Shown in pieces: positions 1 to 8,838 of a stretch of 60,485 nucleotides of DNA. This DNA is from CAYGZA01 sp964354135 (GTDB lineage Bacteria; Planctomycetota; Planctomycetia; Pirellulales; Thermoguttaceae). The notes under the pieces are model-generated. The model worked only from the letters and a program-made list of their open reading frames with translations, was not told the origin of the DNA and ran no database searches. Location of the stretch: assembly GCA_964354135.1 (NCBI GenBank), contig CAYGZA010000006.1, positions 1 through 60,485 of the forward strand, in the 5' to 3' direction. The position numbers were made by a program, and so were the translations under genes. Positions within the stretch are counted from its first letter, which is position 1, and each line of letters begins with the position of its first letter.

Positions 1-1
1 T

Positions 2-1474
2 GAAAATCCGGAGTCGGATCTGAGCAGCTCCTTCTCGACGGTTCTCGGAATCGCCTTCTCGCAGGACGGCAAACTGATGGCGAGCGGCGGTTTCGACAAC
101 GAGAAGGGTACCTATTTCGCACGGCTCTGGGAAGTGGAAACAGGCAAGGAGCTTCGTCGATTCATGCACAGCAAGTATAGCTACGGCATTCCGAGTTTGG
201 CGCTTTCTCCCGACGCGAAAATGCTGGCCACCCGTTCGCACGATGGTTGCCTGCGACTCTTTGATGTGGACACGGGCAAGCAGCGGAAAACGTTCCCTAA
301 GGATGGCGGCGGGAGGATGCCCGGCAGCGTGGCCTTCTCGCCGGACGGCAAAACGGTGGCCGCCGCCGGTGATTCGATCCGTTTGTACGACGCGACGACC
401 GGGGAAGAACGGCTCCGCATCGACCGAAACCAGGCCAGCCACCTTCAGTTCACCGATGGCGGCAGGACGCTGACGGGCGCCTTCATGGGGGCTATTTACC
501 GCTGGGACGCGGCCACCGGAAAGTCGCTGACACCCGAGGCCGGGGATAGTGTCGTCGAGCAGATACTCGTCACTCCCGACGGCAGTCGAGTCGTCACGCG
601 CGGCCAACGTGGCGACGCCCACATTTGGGATGGCGCCAACGGCAAGCATCTCCGCAGATTCCAGGCCGCTTGGCAGCGCGGTTTGGCGATGAGCCCCGAC
701 GGCCGGTTCCTCGTCTGGCCCGTCGAGGATAAGAGCGTCCAGATCACCGATCCCCAGTCTCCCAATACGACCTATGACGGCTCGCGCATACGCTTGTACG
801 ACATCGCAGCCGACGAGCTTGTGGATCGCTTTCCCAGTTTCAAAGGGGATGCCGAGGACCTGACGTTCATCAACGACGGCAAGGAGCTTGTCACCGTCGA
901 TCACCGGGATGGCATGGTGCGAATTTGGAATGTCGAAGCCGGAAAGGTAGAGCGGAGTTTCCGGGCTATCACAGATGCCGAGAAGAATCCGTCCCACCAC
1001 CTGTCGCGGACGATGCTTTCCCCCGATGGCAAGACGCTGGCTGTGGCTTATCAACCGATTCCGGCGGGAGGTCTGTCGATGAAACTTCCCCATCCCGACC
1101 AACTTTGGGACGTAGCCACCGGGCAAGAACGACTCCAACTCAACGACGATAGGTCAAACGTTATAGCGTTTTCACCCGATAGCCGATTCTTCGTCACTGC
1201 CGGCAGGATTGTATGCGAGACGGCCACCGGAGACCGGGTCGCGGCATTGCCCGACAGGTCGTATATCAGAGCCGCCGCCTTCTCGCGCGACGGCCGCTTT
1301 CTGGCGACCGCCGTTCCCGGAGACGTGATGCAACTCTGGGAGGTGGCAACGTGGACCAAGCGGAAGGAATTCAAGGGCCACCGCGATCTACCGACCACCC
1401 TGACCTTCACACCTGGAGGGCAGCTCCTTTCTGGAAGCGTTGACACAACCGTGCTGGCCTGGGATCTGCAATGA
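2..1474 (+). CDS. WD40-repeat protein, 5' end outside the window
   Basis: The reading frame is open to the left edge and carries a WD40-type stretch (VLGIAFSQDGKLMASGG) before the first internal Met at 77, so the gene starts upstream and only its C-terminal part of about 490 residues is visible. Repeats recur about every 40-60 residues with the pattern AFSPDGK-hhAxx-D-xhRhWD (for example SVAFSPDGKTVAAAGD, AFSPDSRFFVTAG, LTFTPGGQLLSGSVDTTVLAWD). These form blades of a beta-propeller used as a protein-binding scaffold. In Planctomycetota such proteins are often C-terminal parts of larger secreted proteins or Ser/Thr kinases; whether a kinase domain lies upstream cannot be seen. The last blade ends at the stop, so the C-terminus looks complete. 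Function beyond scaffolding is unknown. Confidence 0.85.
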   Translation, partial: ENPESDLSSSFSTVLGIAFSQDGKLMASGGFDNEKGTYFARLWEVETGKELRRFMHSKYSYGIPSLALSPDAKMLATRSHDGCLRLFDVDTGKQRKTFPKDGGGRMPGSVAFSPDGKTVAAAGDSIRLYDATTGEERLRIDRNQASHLQFTDGGRTLTGAFMGAIYRWDAATGKSLTPEAGDSVVEQILVTPDGSRVVTRGQRGDAHIWDGANGKHLRRFQAAWQRGLAMSPDGRFLVWPVEDKSVQITDPQSPNTTYDGSRIRLYDIAADELVDRFPSFKGDAEDLTFINDGKELVTVDHRDGMVRIWNVEAGKVERSFRAITDAEKNPSHHLSRTMLSPDGKTLAVAYQPIPAGGLSMKLPHPDQLWDVATGQERLQLNDDRSNVIAFSPDSRFFVTAGRIVCETATGDRVAALPDRSYIRAAAFSRDGRFLATAVPGDVMQLWEVATWTKRKEFKGHRDLPTTLTFTPGGQLLSGSVDTTVLAWDLQ

Positions 1475-1487
1475 AAGTCTCCCTTGA

Positions 1488-1859
1488 TGCAGCCTGGACA
1501 GATTTAGCCAACTCTCGATCGACGTCGTGGGCCTGGAAGACGGCGATGAATCGAAGAGCGATGAGTTGACGAGTGGCACGATTGAGTTCGAGATCGTCGA
1601 CGGCGGCAAACCCTAGCAGCCGCCGTTGACCGAAGACGAAGTGATCGCAGCGATCAAACAGAGCGACTGGAAACGTGACGCGAAGGAGTTCAGCGAACGT
1701 GAGTTTGCGGCGTTCAAGGCGGTGGCAGAGAGTCGCAGACTGCCGAAGGATTCCTACGCGTGGGGTCAAAATACTCAGCCAACATCCAAACTCCTTGAAA
1801 ATCCGGAGTTCACGCGAGCCAGCAGGATGAATCTCGGACGACAATCGGTGTCGCGATAG
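1488..1859 (+). pseudogene. Decayed remnant of a small hypothetical gene
   Basis: One frame reads LSIDVVGLEDGDESKS, continues for about 30 residues, meets an in-frame TAG at 1614-1616, then continues in the same frame as QPPLTEDEVIAAIKQSDWKRD and on through FAAFKAVAESRRLPKD. The parts on both sides of the stop look like real protein (acidic, no frame disruption, codon use like neighbours), and the stop is one base from CAG. The frame opens only just after a stop at 1485-1487, with no good start codon. A nonsense-mutated, 5'-truncated gene is the simplest reading. A short independent ORF starting at TTG 1626 is the alternative. I recognise no domain. The tail after about 1765 may be unrelated sequence. 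Confidence 0.4.
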
Positions 1860-2132
1860 CAGTAGCGGAACCTCCCCGTCCCCGCCCCAATCGCCTCACC
1901 TGTCCGGGGAATGAGACGTGGGTACAGGCCGAACCGCCAATGAACGCTGAAGGGGCTTGAAGTGAAGGCTCCGCCCCTCATATTGGGCAGAAAGTGTCAT
2001 CGGTCCATACGTCTTATGAGAATCCCCAAAACAGACCGTTAAACGGGGCGCTCAAGGCAGCGGCCGTCGGGTGGGTGGTTTTCCCGTTGAGATAAGCGAT
2101 AGGAATGATCTTCGGCGGCAACGCGGCCTTCG

Positions 2133-2339
2133 TCACTTGCCGGCCGCATCGGGCTGGGGAGGCGCTTGCTGATGTGACGCAACCGTCGCCTCATCGGCCT
2201 GGGCCTCGGCGGTGCGGCCGAGGCTCCAAAAGACCATCGCCCGGTACTGGTAGTTCACGGGATTGTCCCGCAGCGAGATCGCCCGATTCATGTCGTCCAG
2301 GGCGTACTGAATCGTCTTGTCCAGCGACTTCGTACCCAT
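2133..2339 (-). pseudogene. TPR-like C-terminal fragment
   Basis: This 68-residue frame contains one helix-turn-helix unit (ALDDMNRAISLRDNPVNYQY, then RAMVFWSLGRTAEAQADEA) resembling the last repeat of a tetratricopeptide protein, followed by a short Gln/Pro tail. Upstream in the same frame there is only a hydrophobic LILLFALM stretch and a stop about 30 bases before the ATG, so the rest of the repeat array is missing. It lies just downstream of smc on the same strand. It is probably the 3' remnant of a longer TPR gene; a genuine small protein cannot be excluded. Confidence 0.4.
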
Positions 2340-2405
2340 CAGCGCGAACAGGAGGATCAGTGTCCCGGCCTACGGCAACCAATTCACCGGTTTCCGCGTG
2401 GCCCA

Positions 2406-5400
2406 CTACGCCGCTTGGGTCTCGCCTTCTTCGGCGGCCGGCTGGGGCGGCTCGCGGTCCGCCACCGCGTCCGAGCGGATCTCGCCGTTCTCGCTGACGT
2501 CCTCGAACCGGACGGAGACCTGCTTGGAGACGCCCGATTCCTGCATCGTCACGCCGTAGATGGTGTCGGCGCAGGTCATCGTCTTCTTGGAATGGGTGAC
2601 GATGATGAACTGGGTCCAGGTCAGGAAGTCCTTCAGCACCTTGATGAAGCGGTCGATGTTGGCCTCGTCCAGCGCGGCGTCCACTTCGTCCAGCACGCAG
2701 AAGGGGCTGGGCCGGCTGCGGAAGATGGCCAGGAGGAGGGCCACGCACGTGAGGGTCTTCTCGCCGCCGCTCAGGAGCGAGATGCTCCGCGGCTCTTTGC
2801 CCGGCGGCCGGGCGACAATCTCGATGCCGCTCTCCAGGATGTCCACGCCCTCTTCCAGCACGATGTCGGCCTGGCCGCCGCCGAACAGGTCGCGGAACAG
2901 GTTGCCGAAATGGCCGCGGACGGTCTGCAGCGTGTCGGCGAACAAGCGGCGGCTGTCGGCGTTGATCTTCTCGATGATCCGCACCAGGGAGTTCTTCGCG
3001 TCGGAGAGGTCCTTGTGCTGGCCGGAGAGAGTGGCGTAGCGGGCCTCGAGCTGCTCCAGCTCTTCGAGGGCTTCCAGGTTCACGTTGCCGAGGTTGCTGA
3101 TCTTCTGCCGCAGCTCGTCGATTTCCTGCTGGACTTCGTCCCGCTGCCGCTGCTCCTCGTCGGAGGGAGGGTGCTCCAGCTCCGAGAGCTCGATCCCATA
3201 GTCCTCGCGGAAGCGGCTCTCCAGCGCGGTGCGCTCCATGCGGACCTCGCCGGCCGCCAGTTCCTTGGTGTGGACCTTCTCCTCGATCCTGCGGACCTTG
3301 GCGCGGAGCTGCTGGGCCTGGCCGCTCGAGGCCGATCGGTCGCCCTGCACGACCTCCCGCTGTTGAATCAGCTCCACCGTCCGGGCGGCGAAGGTCTCCT
3401 TGCCCAGATACAGCTCGGCGATCTCCGATTCGGCGTGAAGGATGCTCCACCGCGACTCCTCCGCCCGGCGCGTCGCTCGGGCGAGCTCCTCCTGGCTTTC
3501 GGCAATGGCCCGCTGGCGCTCCTGCTGGCTTTCCTCGAACTGGCGCATGCGGGCCCGGAGATTGCGGAGTCGCTCTTCGCTCTTGGCCAATTCGACCTTG
3601 GCCTCGGTGGCATCGCGGCTGCGGAGACCGCGATCGGCCTCAAAGCAGTCGATCTGCCGGCTCAAGCCGGCTAAGCGGGCCTCCATCTCGACGGCGGCGG
3701 CTTGGAGCTCCTGGTGTTTCTTCGCGGCGTCGGCCAAAGCAGTCACGGCCCGGTCGTGCTGCACCGCGGCGGCCTGCAATTCCGCCTCCAAGACATCCCG
3801 CTGCTGCTGCAATTGGGCCCGGCGCTCCTCCGCGGCGGTGATTCTATGGGCGTGCCGGCCCGACGCTTCCGCGGCGCGCAGGTGCTCGGCCTCTGCCGCG
3901 TCAACGCGCTCTTGATCCTGGGCAATCTGCTGGTCCAACCGCAGGATCGCCGTCTGCGCCTGCTGGACTTTGGCTTCCAGCTCGGCCAACTGCGATCGCA
4001 GGACCCGCAGCTCGCTGCGGCGGGAAATCAAGCCGATCGAGGCGTGGCGTGGCCCGAGGGTCAGCGTTCCGTCGGCAGCCAGCAGCTCCCCGGCCAGGGT
4101 GACGAAGTGCTGCCCGCGGTCGGCGGCGGTCTCGGCCAGCGCGAAGGCGTGGGTGAGCTTCTCCACGAACCACGTGCGTCCCAGGAGGCGCCGTGCCAGG
4201 GGCTCGTACTCGGGCTCCGTTTCCACGAAACGATCGGCCCGACCCAAAACGCCCGGCTGCCCTTCGAGATCGGGGCCCTCCTCCGCGGCCTGAGGGCCGA
4301 GGGAGGAAAGCCGGATGAAGCCCACTCGGCCGGTGAACGGACAAGGCTGGCTTTGGAGATGCTCCAAGAGCTCCCTTCCGGGCCCGGCGACGACGTGCTG
4401 GGCCGTTTCCCCCAATGCCACTTCCACGAGGGCCGCCGCTTCGACGCTGACGCGCAACAGGTCGGCCACCAGTCCGCGGACCTGGCGGAAGGGGCCGCTT
4501 TGGGCGCTGCGGGCCAGGGTGAGGACTTCCTTGACGCCGGGGCTGAGCCCTTCGTAGCGGTTCTCCAATTCTTGGAGGACGGAGACCCGCTCGCCGAGCG
4601 CCGTGTGACGCCGCTGGAGCTGCACCCATTCGGCCTGGTGCTGATCGCGCTCCTGGCGCCGCTCGGCAAGCCGGTTTCGGGCGTCGGCAAGCTGCCGGTT
4701 GCGCTCGTCGAGTTCCGCCGACAGCTCATCGCGCCGGCGGCCGAGGGCGGCCAGCTCGTCGGCCAGCTCGGCCAATTGGCGATTCAAATCCGTCGATCGC
4801 TGCTGGTTCCTATCGCGTGCCGCCAGAGCGGCGGCCGCCTGACTCTCCAGCCCGCCGATCTGATTGCCCAAGGCCGCGACCGCCCGCAATTGCTCCAGAT
4901 AGGCATCACGGAGCTGCTGGCTTTCCAAGCGGGCGTGGTCCAGGCGGCCGATGAGCTCGGTCATCTGCCGCTCGCTCTCGCCGAGTCCCCGGGCGACGTG
5001 GCGCTGCTGGTCTTCGGCGCGGCGAACCGCTTCGGCGGTTTCCCGCAACTGCTGCTCCAATCCGCCGGCGCGGACGTTCATCGCGGCCAGTTGGCGGCGG
5101 TGCCTGGCGATTTCCTGCTCCAGATCGCGGCTGCGGGCCCGCTCGTGTTCGATCGTCGACTCCGCGGCGGCGATCCGCTCGCGATAGCCGGCGGCCTTGG
5201 CCTCCGTCTCGCGGACCGCCTCGTTGATGGAGGCGGTCTTCGTCTCGGCCTCCAGCAGCCGGGCTTCGGCTCCTTCGGCCTCTGCCACGGCCCCGTTCCG
5301 CTGGTCCACCAGCCCGGCCAGCTCGGCCTCCAAGGCGACGAGCTTCTCGCTCAGCCGGCGCCAATCGACCAGGGCGGTCTGCGTGCGGAGTTCCTGGAGC

Positions 5401-6059
5401 CGGTCGGTATACTGTTTGTATCGCCGTGCCTTGTTGGCCTGCATGCGCACGCTGCGGAGCCGGTTGTCCACTTCGTCGACGATGTCGGACAATCGCAGCA
5501 AGTTCTGTTCCACCCGCTCGAGCCGGCGGAGGGCCTCGATCTTGCGGGCCTTGAACCGGCTGATGCCGGCCGCCTCCTCGAAAATCACGCGGCGGTCGCG
5601 GGCGGAGGACTGGAGGAGGACGTCGACCTTCCCCTGCTCGATCACGCAGTAGGCCTGGGCGCCCAGGCCGGTGCCGAAGAGCAGATTGCGGATGTCGCGG
5701 AGCCGGCTGGGCTGCCGGTTGATCAGGTATTCCCCCTCGCCGCTGCGGTAGACCCGCCGGGTGATGTGTACCAGGGGGGCATCGATCGGCAGCACCCCGC
5801 TGGAGTTATCGAGGGTGAGCGTGATCTCCGCGGTGTTCAACTGGCGGCGGGCCCCCGAGCCGTTGAAGATGACGTCCGCCATCTCCTTTCCCCGGAGGCT
5901 CTTGACGCTCTGTTCCCCGAGGACCCATTTGACCGCGTCGACCACGTTCGACTTGCCCGAGCCGTTCGGCCCCACGACCACGGTGATCCCGGGGGGGAAT
6001 TCGAACCGGGTCTTGTCGGCGAAGCTCTTGAAACCGACCAGTTCGAGCGCTTTGAGCAT
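2406..6059 (-). CDS. smc: Chromosome segregation protein SMC
   Basis: Structural Maintenance of Chromosomes ATPase, the core of the bacterial condensin that organises and segregates the chromosome. I start it at the ATG at 6059 (MLKALELVGFKSFAD), where the family begins; an in-frame ATG at 6143 would add 28 unrelated residues. Length is 1217 aa, normal for the family. Walker A GPNGSGKS is at about residues 30-37, followed by long coiled coil, a hinge at about 480-650 (YEGLSPGVKEVL, VRGLVADLL), a second coiled coil, the ABC signature LSGGEK at about 1096, and Walker B CVLDEVDAALDE at about 1120. The C-terminal tail is acidic and Pro/Glu-rich. No scpA or scpB is adjacent. All ATPase motifs are intact. 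Confidence 0.97.
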   Translation of the reverse strand: MLKALELVGFKSFADKTRFEFPPGITVVVGPNGSGKSNVVDAVKWVLGEQSVKSLRGKEMADVIFNGSGARRQLNTAEITLTLDNSSGVLPIDAPLVHITRRVYRSGEGEYLINRQPSRLRDIRNLLFGTGLGAQAYCVIEQGKVDVLLQSSARDRRVIFEEAAGISRFKARKIEALRRLERVEQNLLRLSDIVDEVDNRLRSVRMQANKARRYKQYTDRLQELRTQTALVDWRRLSEKLVALEAELAGLVDQRNGAVAEAEGAEARLLEAETKTASINEAVRETEAKAAGYRERIAAAESTIEHERARSRDLEQEIARHRRQLAAMNVRAGGLEQQLRETAEAVRRAEDQQRHVARGLGESERQMTELIGRLDHARLESQQLRDAYLEQLRAVAALGNQIGGLESQAAAALAARDRNQQRSTDLNRQLAELADELAALGRRRDELSAELDERNRQLADARNRLAERRQERDQHQAEWVQLQRRHTALGERVSVLQELENRYEGLSPGVKEVLTLARSAQSGPFRQVRGLVADLLRVSVEAAALVEVALGETAQHVVAGPGRELLEHLQSQPCPFTGRVGFIRLSSLGPQAAEEGPDLEGQPGVLGRADRFVETEPEYEPLARRLLGRTWFVEKLTHAFALAETAADRGQHFVTLAGELLAADGTLTLGPRHASIGLISRRSELRVLRSQLAELEAKVQQAQTAILRLDQQIAQDQERVDAAEAEHLRAAEASGRHAHRITAAEERRAQLQQQRDVLEAELQAAAVQHDRAVTALADAAKKHQELQAAAVEMEARLAGLSRQIDCFEADRGLRSRDATEAKVELAKSEERLRNLRARMRQFEESQQERQRAIAESQEELARATRRAEESRWSILHAESEIAELYLGKETFAARTVELIQQREVVQGDRSASSGQAQQLRAKVRRIEEKVHTKELAAGEVRMERTALESRFREDYGIELSELEHPPSDEEQRQRDEVQQEIDELRQKISNLGNVNLEALEELEQLEARYATLSGQHKDLSDAKNSLVRIIEKINADSRRLFADTLQTVRGHFGNLFRDLFGGGQADIVLEEGVDILESGIEIVARPPGKEPRSISLLSGGEKTLTCVALLLAIFRSRPSPFCVLDEVDAALDEANIDRFIKVLKDFLTWTQFIIVTHSKKTMTCADTIYGVTMQESGVSKQVSVRFEDVSENGEIRSDAVADREPPQPAAEEGETQAA

Positions 6060-6190
6060 AGAAGAAACGGGAGAGAAACCAGACGGTAACCGGGCAGAAG
6101 GACTATCCGCTTCCGGCGGCGACGCCAAGACGCCGGACGACATCCGGGTGGAAGCAACGCTTCGCCGGCCCGCCGGCCCGATCGACTCCC

Positions 6191-8035
6191 TCAGCCCGAA
6201 CTGCGGCCCATTATTCTATCAAAGAAGCTCCTCACCGGGCCGGGCTTGGCCTTCGGACCGGCCGCTTCGGAGTCGGATTCTTCCGGTTTCTCGGCGAAAT
6301 CCCCTTCCTCGTGGGGGGGCGAACCATCGACCTTGGTGTATAGGTCGGGGATCGGGCTCTGGGCTACGGGGGTTGCCGGCGCGGCACCGTCGCTGCCGGA
6401 TCCCTCGGCGACGCCGCGATCGTACGTTCTGCCTGCCGCGGGAAGGGCATCCACCTCCAGCCGCCCCGCGAGAAGCCCGGCGGCCTTAGCCTGCTGGAGG
6501 GCCTGGACCACGTCCGGGTAAGTCCCGCCGAGCTCCACGATCGCCCGGACCACGTCGTCGACGCGGTCGGAGACGACCCGCTTCTGGTCCGGCTCGGCGA
6601 CCGCGAACTTGCTGACGGCGATCTCGCCCGGCTTGGAGCCGGTGACCATGATGCGGTTGCCGGCCTCGACGGCCAAGGGAGTCATGAAACGCTGGTTCCG
6701 TCCGAAGAGCACAATCTCGGCACGGCGGCTCCGAGTGACGTGGATCATGGACGGCTCGGAGCCGTCCATCAGGTGATAGCTGAACTGCTTGCCGAGCTGC
6801 TCGCCCTTGATCAGCGGATCGTTTGGATTCATGGTCCACAGGGCGCGGAACGCCCCGTAGCGGGTTTCCGCACTCGGCGATTTCAAGAGCTCGTGGAGCT
6901 GCTCGGCGGCGGCAAAATCGTCCATGGTGCTCAGGGCAGTCAGGGCGAACACGCGGAATGCCGGCTCGTTCCGCGCGGCCTCGCCCAAGGGCGCGGCGGC
7001 CTTCGTCTCGTCGAGGTACGCCAGGACCTCCGCCGAGTAGAAGCGGATCTCCGGGTCCTTGGATTCAATCCCCTTGAGCAGGACCGGCACCGCGGGCCGG
7101 CCGATCGCCTCCAACTGAAGCGACGCCCGAGCGGAGGAAATCGGGTCGAATAGCTGCTTCTCCAGGAGCCGCAGCCGCCCGCTGCACTCGGTTTCCGAGT
7201 CTCTCAGCGGAACGGATCGCACCACCGCCATGTAGCGGTGGATGTTGTCCTTGTAGCGGGGATGGACCTGGAGCTCGAGGTACTTGTCGGTCTTGGCCTT
7301 GGCGACCCCGACCTTGATTCCGCCCTTGTCGTAGATGTGGAAGCGGCGGTTGATCGCCGTTTCAATCCGCATGGTGTTGCCCACCGATTGGTGATCCCGC
7401 TGGAGCGCCAGTCCCAAGGGCCTGGACTTCAGGGCCAAGCCGCCGCCGAGGACCCGCCCGCGCCCCAGCAGGACGCGATCCGTCTTCTGATCGGCCGAGG
7501 GATCGACCAGCACGGGCCCTTCGCCCAATCCGTAGGTGTGGCCCGAGTGGATGGCGTTGTCCTTCAACACGGCCAACTCCTTGAGTCCGGTCTCCAACAA
7601 GTGGCCGCCGCGGAGGCTGGTCGTCTCACTCTGGGACGGGATTCGGACCTCCAGGTCGAAGCGGTCGCCTTTTTGGATCCCGGGCCGAAGGATGCCGCGG
7701 ACCAGGACGAGCGAATTGTCTTTGGAGGCCAGAACCGTATTCGGCGAGGCGACGCCTCGGGTGTGCATCTCACCCATGAGGGCGGTACGCGGGGGCGACG
7801 GCCGCGGATCGCTCCCCGTCCCCTTCAGCCCGGTCACGAGCCCCACGTTTTCCACCACCAGGGGGAACACGTTGAAGGCGACCGCCAAGTTCCCTACCAG
7901 CCCGGTCTCCGGAGCGTCCGGCTCGGGGGTTTCGGGGCTTTGGGAACGGAGCGAAAGCCCCGTGAGGCCCTGCCAAGTGGAGCATCCGCCGAACATGACC
8001 ACGACGCACAAGAGAAGTACCGGAAGGGACTTCAT
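6191..8035 (-). CDS. FlgI-like lipoprotein with HEAT repeats inserted
   Basis: The 614-residue protein begins with a lipoprotein signal (hydrophobic core, lipobox FGGC with Cys18). Residues about 45-275 resemble the N-terminal part of the flagellar P-ring protein FlgI (NVGLVTGLKGTGSDP, SLRGGHLLETGLKEL). Residues about 445-530 resemble its C-terminus (DDVVRAIVELGGTYPDVVQA, then AGLLAGRLEV). Between them, at about 300-410, lie three or so HEAT-like helical repeats (AVPVLLKGIESKDPEIR, AAEQLHELLKSPSAETR). The tail is acidic and disordered. Canonical FlgI is about 370 aa, periplasmic and not lipidated, so this is a fused or elaborated relative. fliG and cheX within 8 kb support motility, but a role in the P ring is inference; it may form another envelope ring. 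Confidence 0.75.
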   Translation of the reverse strand: MKSLPVLLLCVVVMFGGCSTWQGLTGLSLRSQSPETPEPDAPETGLVGNLAVAFNVFPLVVENVGLVTGLKGTGSDPRPSPPRTALMGEMHTRGVASPNTVLASKDNSLVLVRGILRPGIQKGDRFDLEVRIPSQSETTSLRGGHLLETGLKELAVLKDNAIHSGHTYGLGEGPVLVDPSADQKTDRVLLGRGRVLGGGLALKSRPLGLALQRDHQSVGNTMRIETAINRRFHIYDKGGIKVGVAKAKTDKYLELQVHPRYKDNIHRYMAVVRSVPLRDSETECSGRLRLLEKQLFDPISSARASLQLEAIGRPAVPVLLKGIESKDPEIRFYSAEVLAYLDETKAAAPLGEAARNEPAFRVFALTALSTMDDFAAAEQLHELLKSPSAETRYGAFRALWTMNPNDPLIKGEQLGKQFSYHLMDGSEPSMIHVTRSRRAEIVLFGRNQRFMTPLAVEAGNRIMVTGSKPGEIAVSKFAVAEPDQKRVVSDRVDDVVRAIVELGGTYPDVVQALQQAKAAGLLAGRLEVDALPAAGRTYDRGVAEGSGSDGAAPATPVAQSPIPDLYTKVDGSPPHEEGDFAEKPEESDSEAAGPKAKPGPVRSFFDRIMGRSSG

Positions 8036-8226
8036 GGTTCCCCGCGCTCCTTATAGATTTCCCCCTGCAATAGGGGCAAGAGCAGACAACAACCGAGCGG
8101 AAACACAAGTTCGCCAGCCGAACGGCCGTCGAGCAGACCACCGGTGAAGAGGGCGTTTTTCGCGGGCGGGACAATAGCCGTTCCGTGCCGAACGGTCAAG
8201 GGGAATGGGGGCCGCAAATGGACTCT

Positions 8227-8469
8227 TTATGGGGGATCGTATCCGCCCGGATGCCAGGGATGGCACCTGCAAATCCTCAGGACCCCGCGGAAGGCCCCCC
8301 TGATCGCCCCATATTTGCGGATCGACTGGATGAAGTAGTTGCTGCACGTGGGATAGTAGCGGCAATGCTGTCCAAGCACCGGGCTCAGAGAGACCTGGTA
8401 CAGCCGAACCAGGCCGATCAGCACCAGGCCGGGAAGCCGCAACAAGTCCGTCAGGAGACGCCGCACCAT
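8227..8469 (-). CDS. yidD: Membrane protein insertion efficiency factor YidD
   Basis: An 80-aa protein of the YidD (UPF0161) family, a small inner-membrane-associated factor linked to YidC-dependent insertion. The diagnostic pattern is present: an amphipathic N-terminus, YQVSLSPVLGQHCRYYPTCS with its paired cysteines, then YFIQSIRKYGAIRG and a C-terminal CRCHPWHPGGYDPP. The ATG at 8469 lies 2 bases after the rnpA stop, so the two are probably translationally coupled. A longer in-frame extension upstream would run through rnpA and is rejected. yidC, the usual next gene, is not present in the window. Confidence 0.95.
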   Translation of the reverse strand: MVRRLLTDLLRLPGLVLIGLVRLYQVSLSPVLGQHCRYYPTCSNYFIQSIRKYGAIRGAFRGVLRICRCHPWHPGGYDPP

Positions 8470-8471
8470 CT

Positions 8472-8834
8472 TCAACGCTGCTTGGTAGCCAGTTTTCGGG
8501 CCAACTGCCCGGTGAGCCGGACCAAGGACTCCGTGAGCCCGGCAAGCCCCGGTTCCACACCCTGGCGAGGGATGACAATCAAGTCCAGCCCTTCGGGGAG
8601 ATGATCGCGGGTCAACCGGAATGCCTCGCGAAGGAGCCGCTTCCAGCGGTTCCTCACCACGGCATTCCCCACTTTCCGCGAGACCGACAAGCCCAGGCGA
8701 GAGTGCGGGAGCCCGTTGGCGCAACCGAAGATCACCAGCCGGGCGTCCGAAACCGTGCTCCGCAGGCGATAGATCCGGCGGAAGTCGGCCTCTCGGCAAA
8801 CGCGGTACTTGGGGCCCAGTCGCTGGTCGCTCAT
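8472..8834 (-). CDS. rnpA: Ribonuclease P protein component
   Basis: A 120-aa basic protein; RnpA binds the RNase P RNA and assists 5' maturation of tRNA precursors. The family signature is clear: a start region RLGPKYRVCREADFRRIY, then SRKVGNAVVRNRWKRLLREA with the RNR motif that contacts RNA. I use the ATG at 8834 because the family begins there; an upstream ATG at 8915 would overlap the dnaJ-like gene. The stop is 2 bases before yidD. rpmH, normally just upstream, is missing and a DnaJ-family gene takes its place 4 bases away. Confidence 0.95.
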   Translation of the reverse strand: MSDQRLGPKYRVCREADFRRIYRLRSTVSDARLVIFGCANGLPHSRLGLSVSRKVGNAVVRNRWKRLLREAFRLTRDHLPEGLDLIVIPRQGVEPGLAGLTESLVRLTGQLARKLATKQR

Positions 8835-8838
8835 CCCG

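Noticed and set aside
3702..6089. A 795-aa open frame antisense to smc, and a 419-aa one at 2415-3674
   Set aside because: High-GC codon bias on the real smc strand leaves the opposite strand open; the translation is Leu/Gly/Ala-rich with no domain, while smc has every motif.
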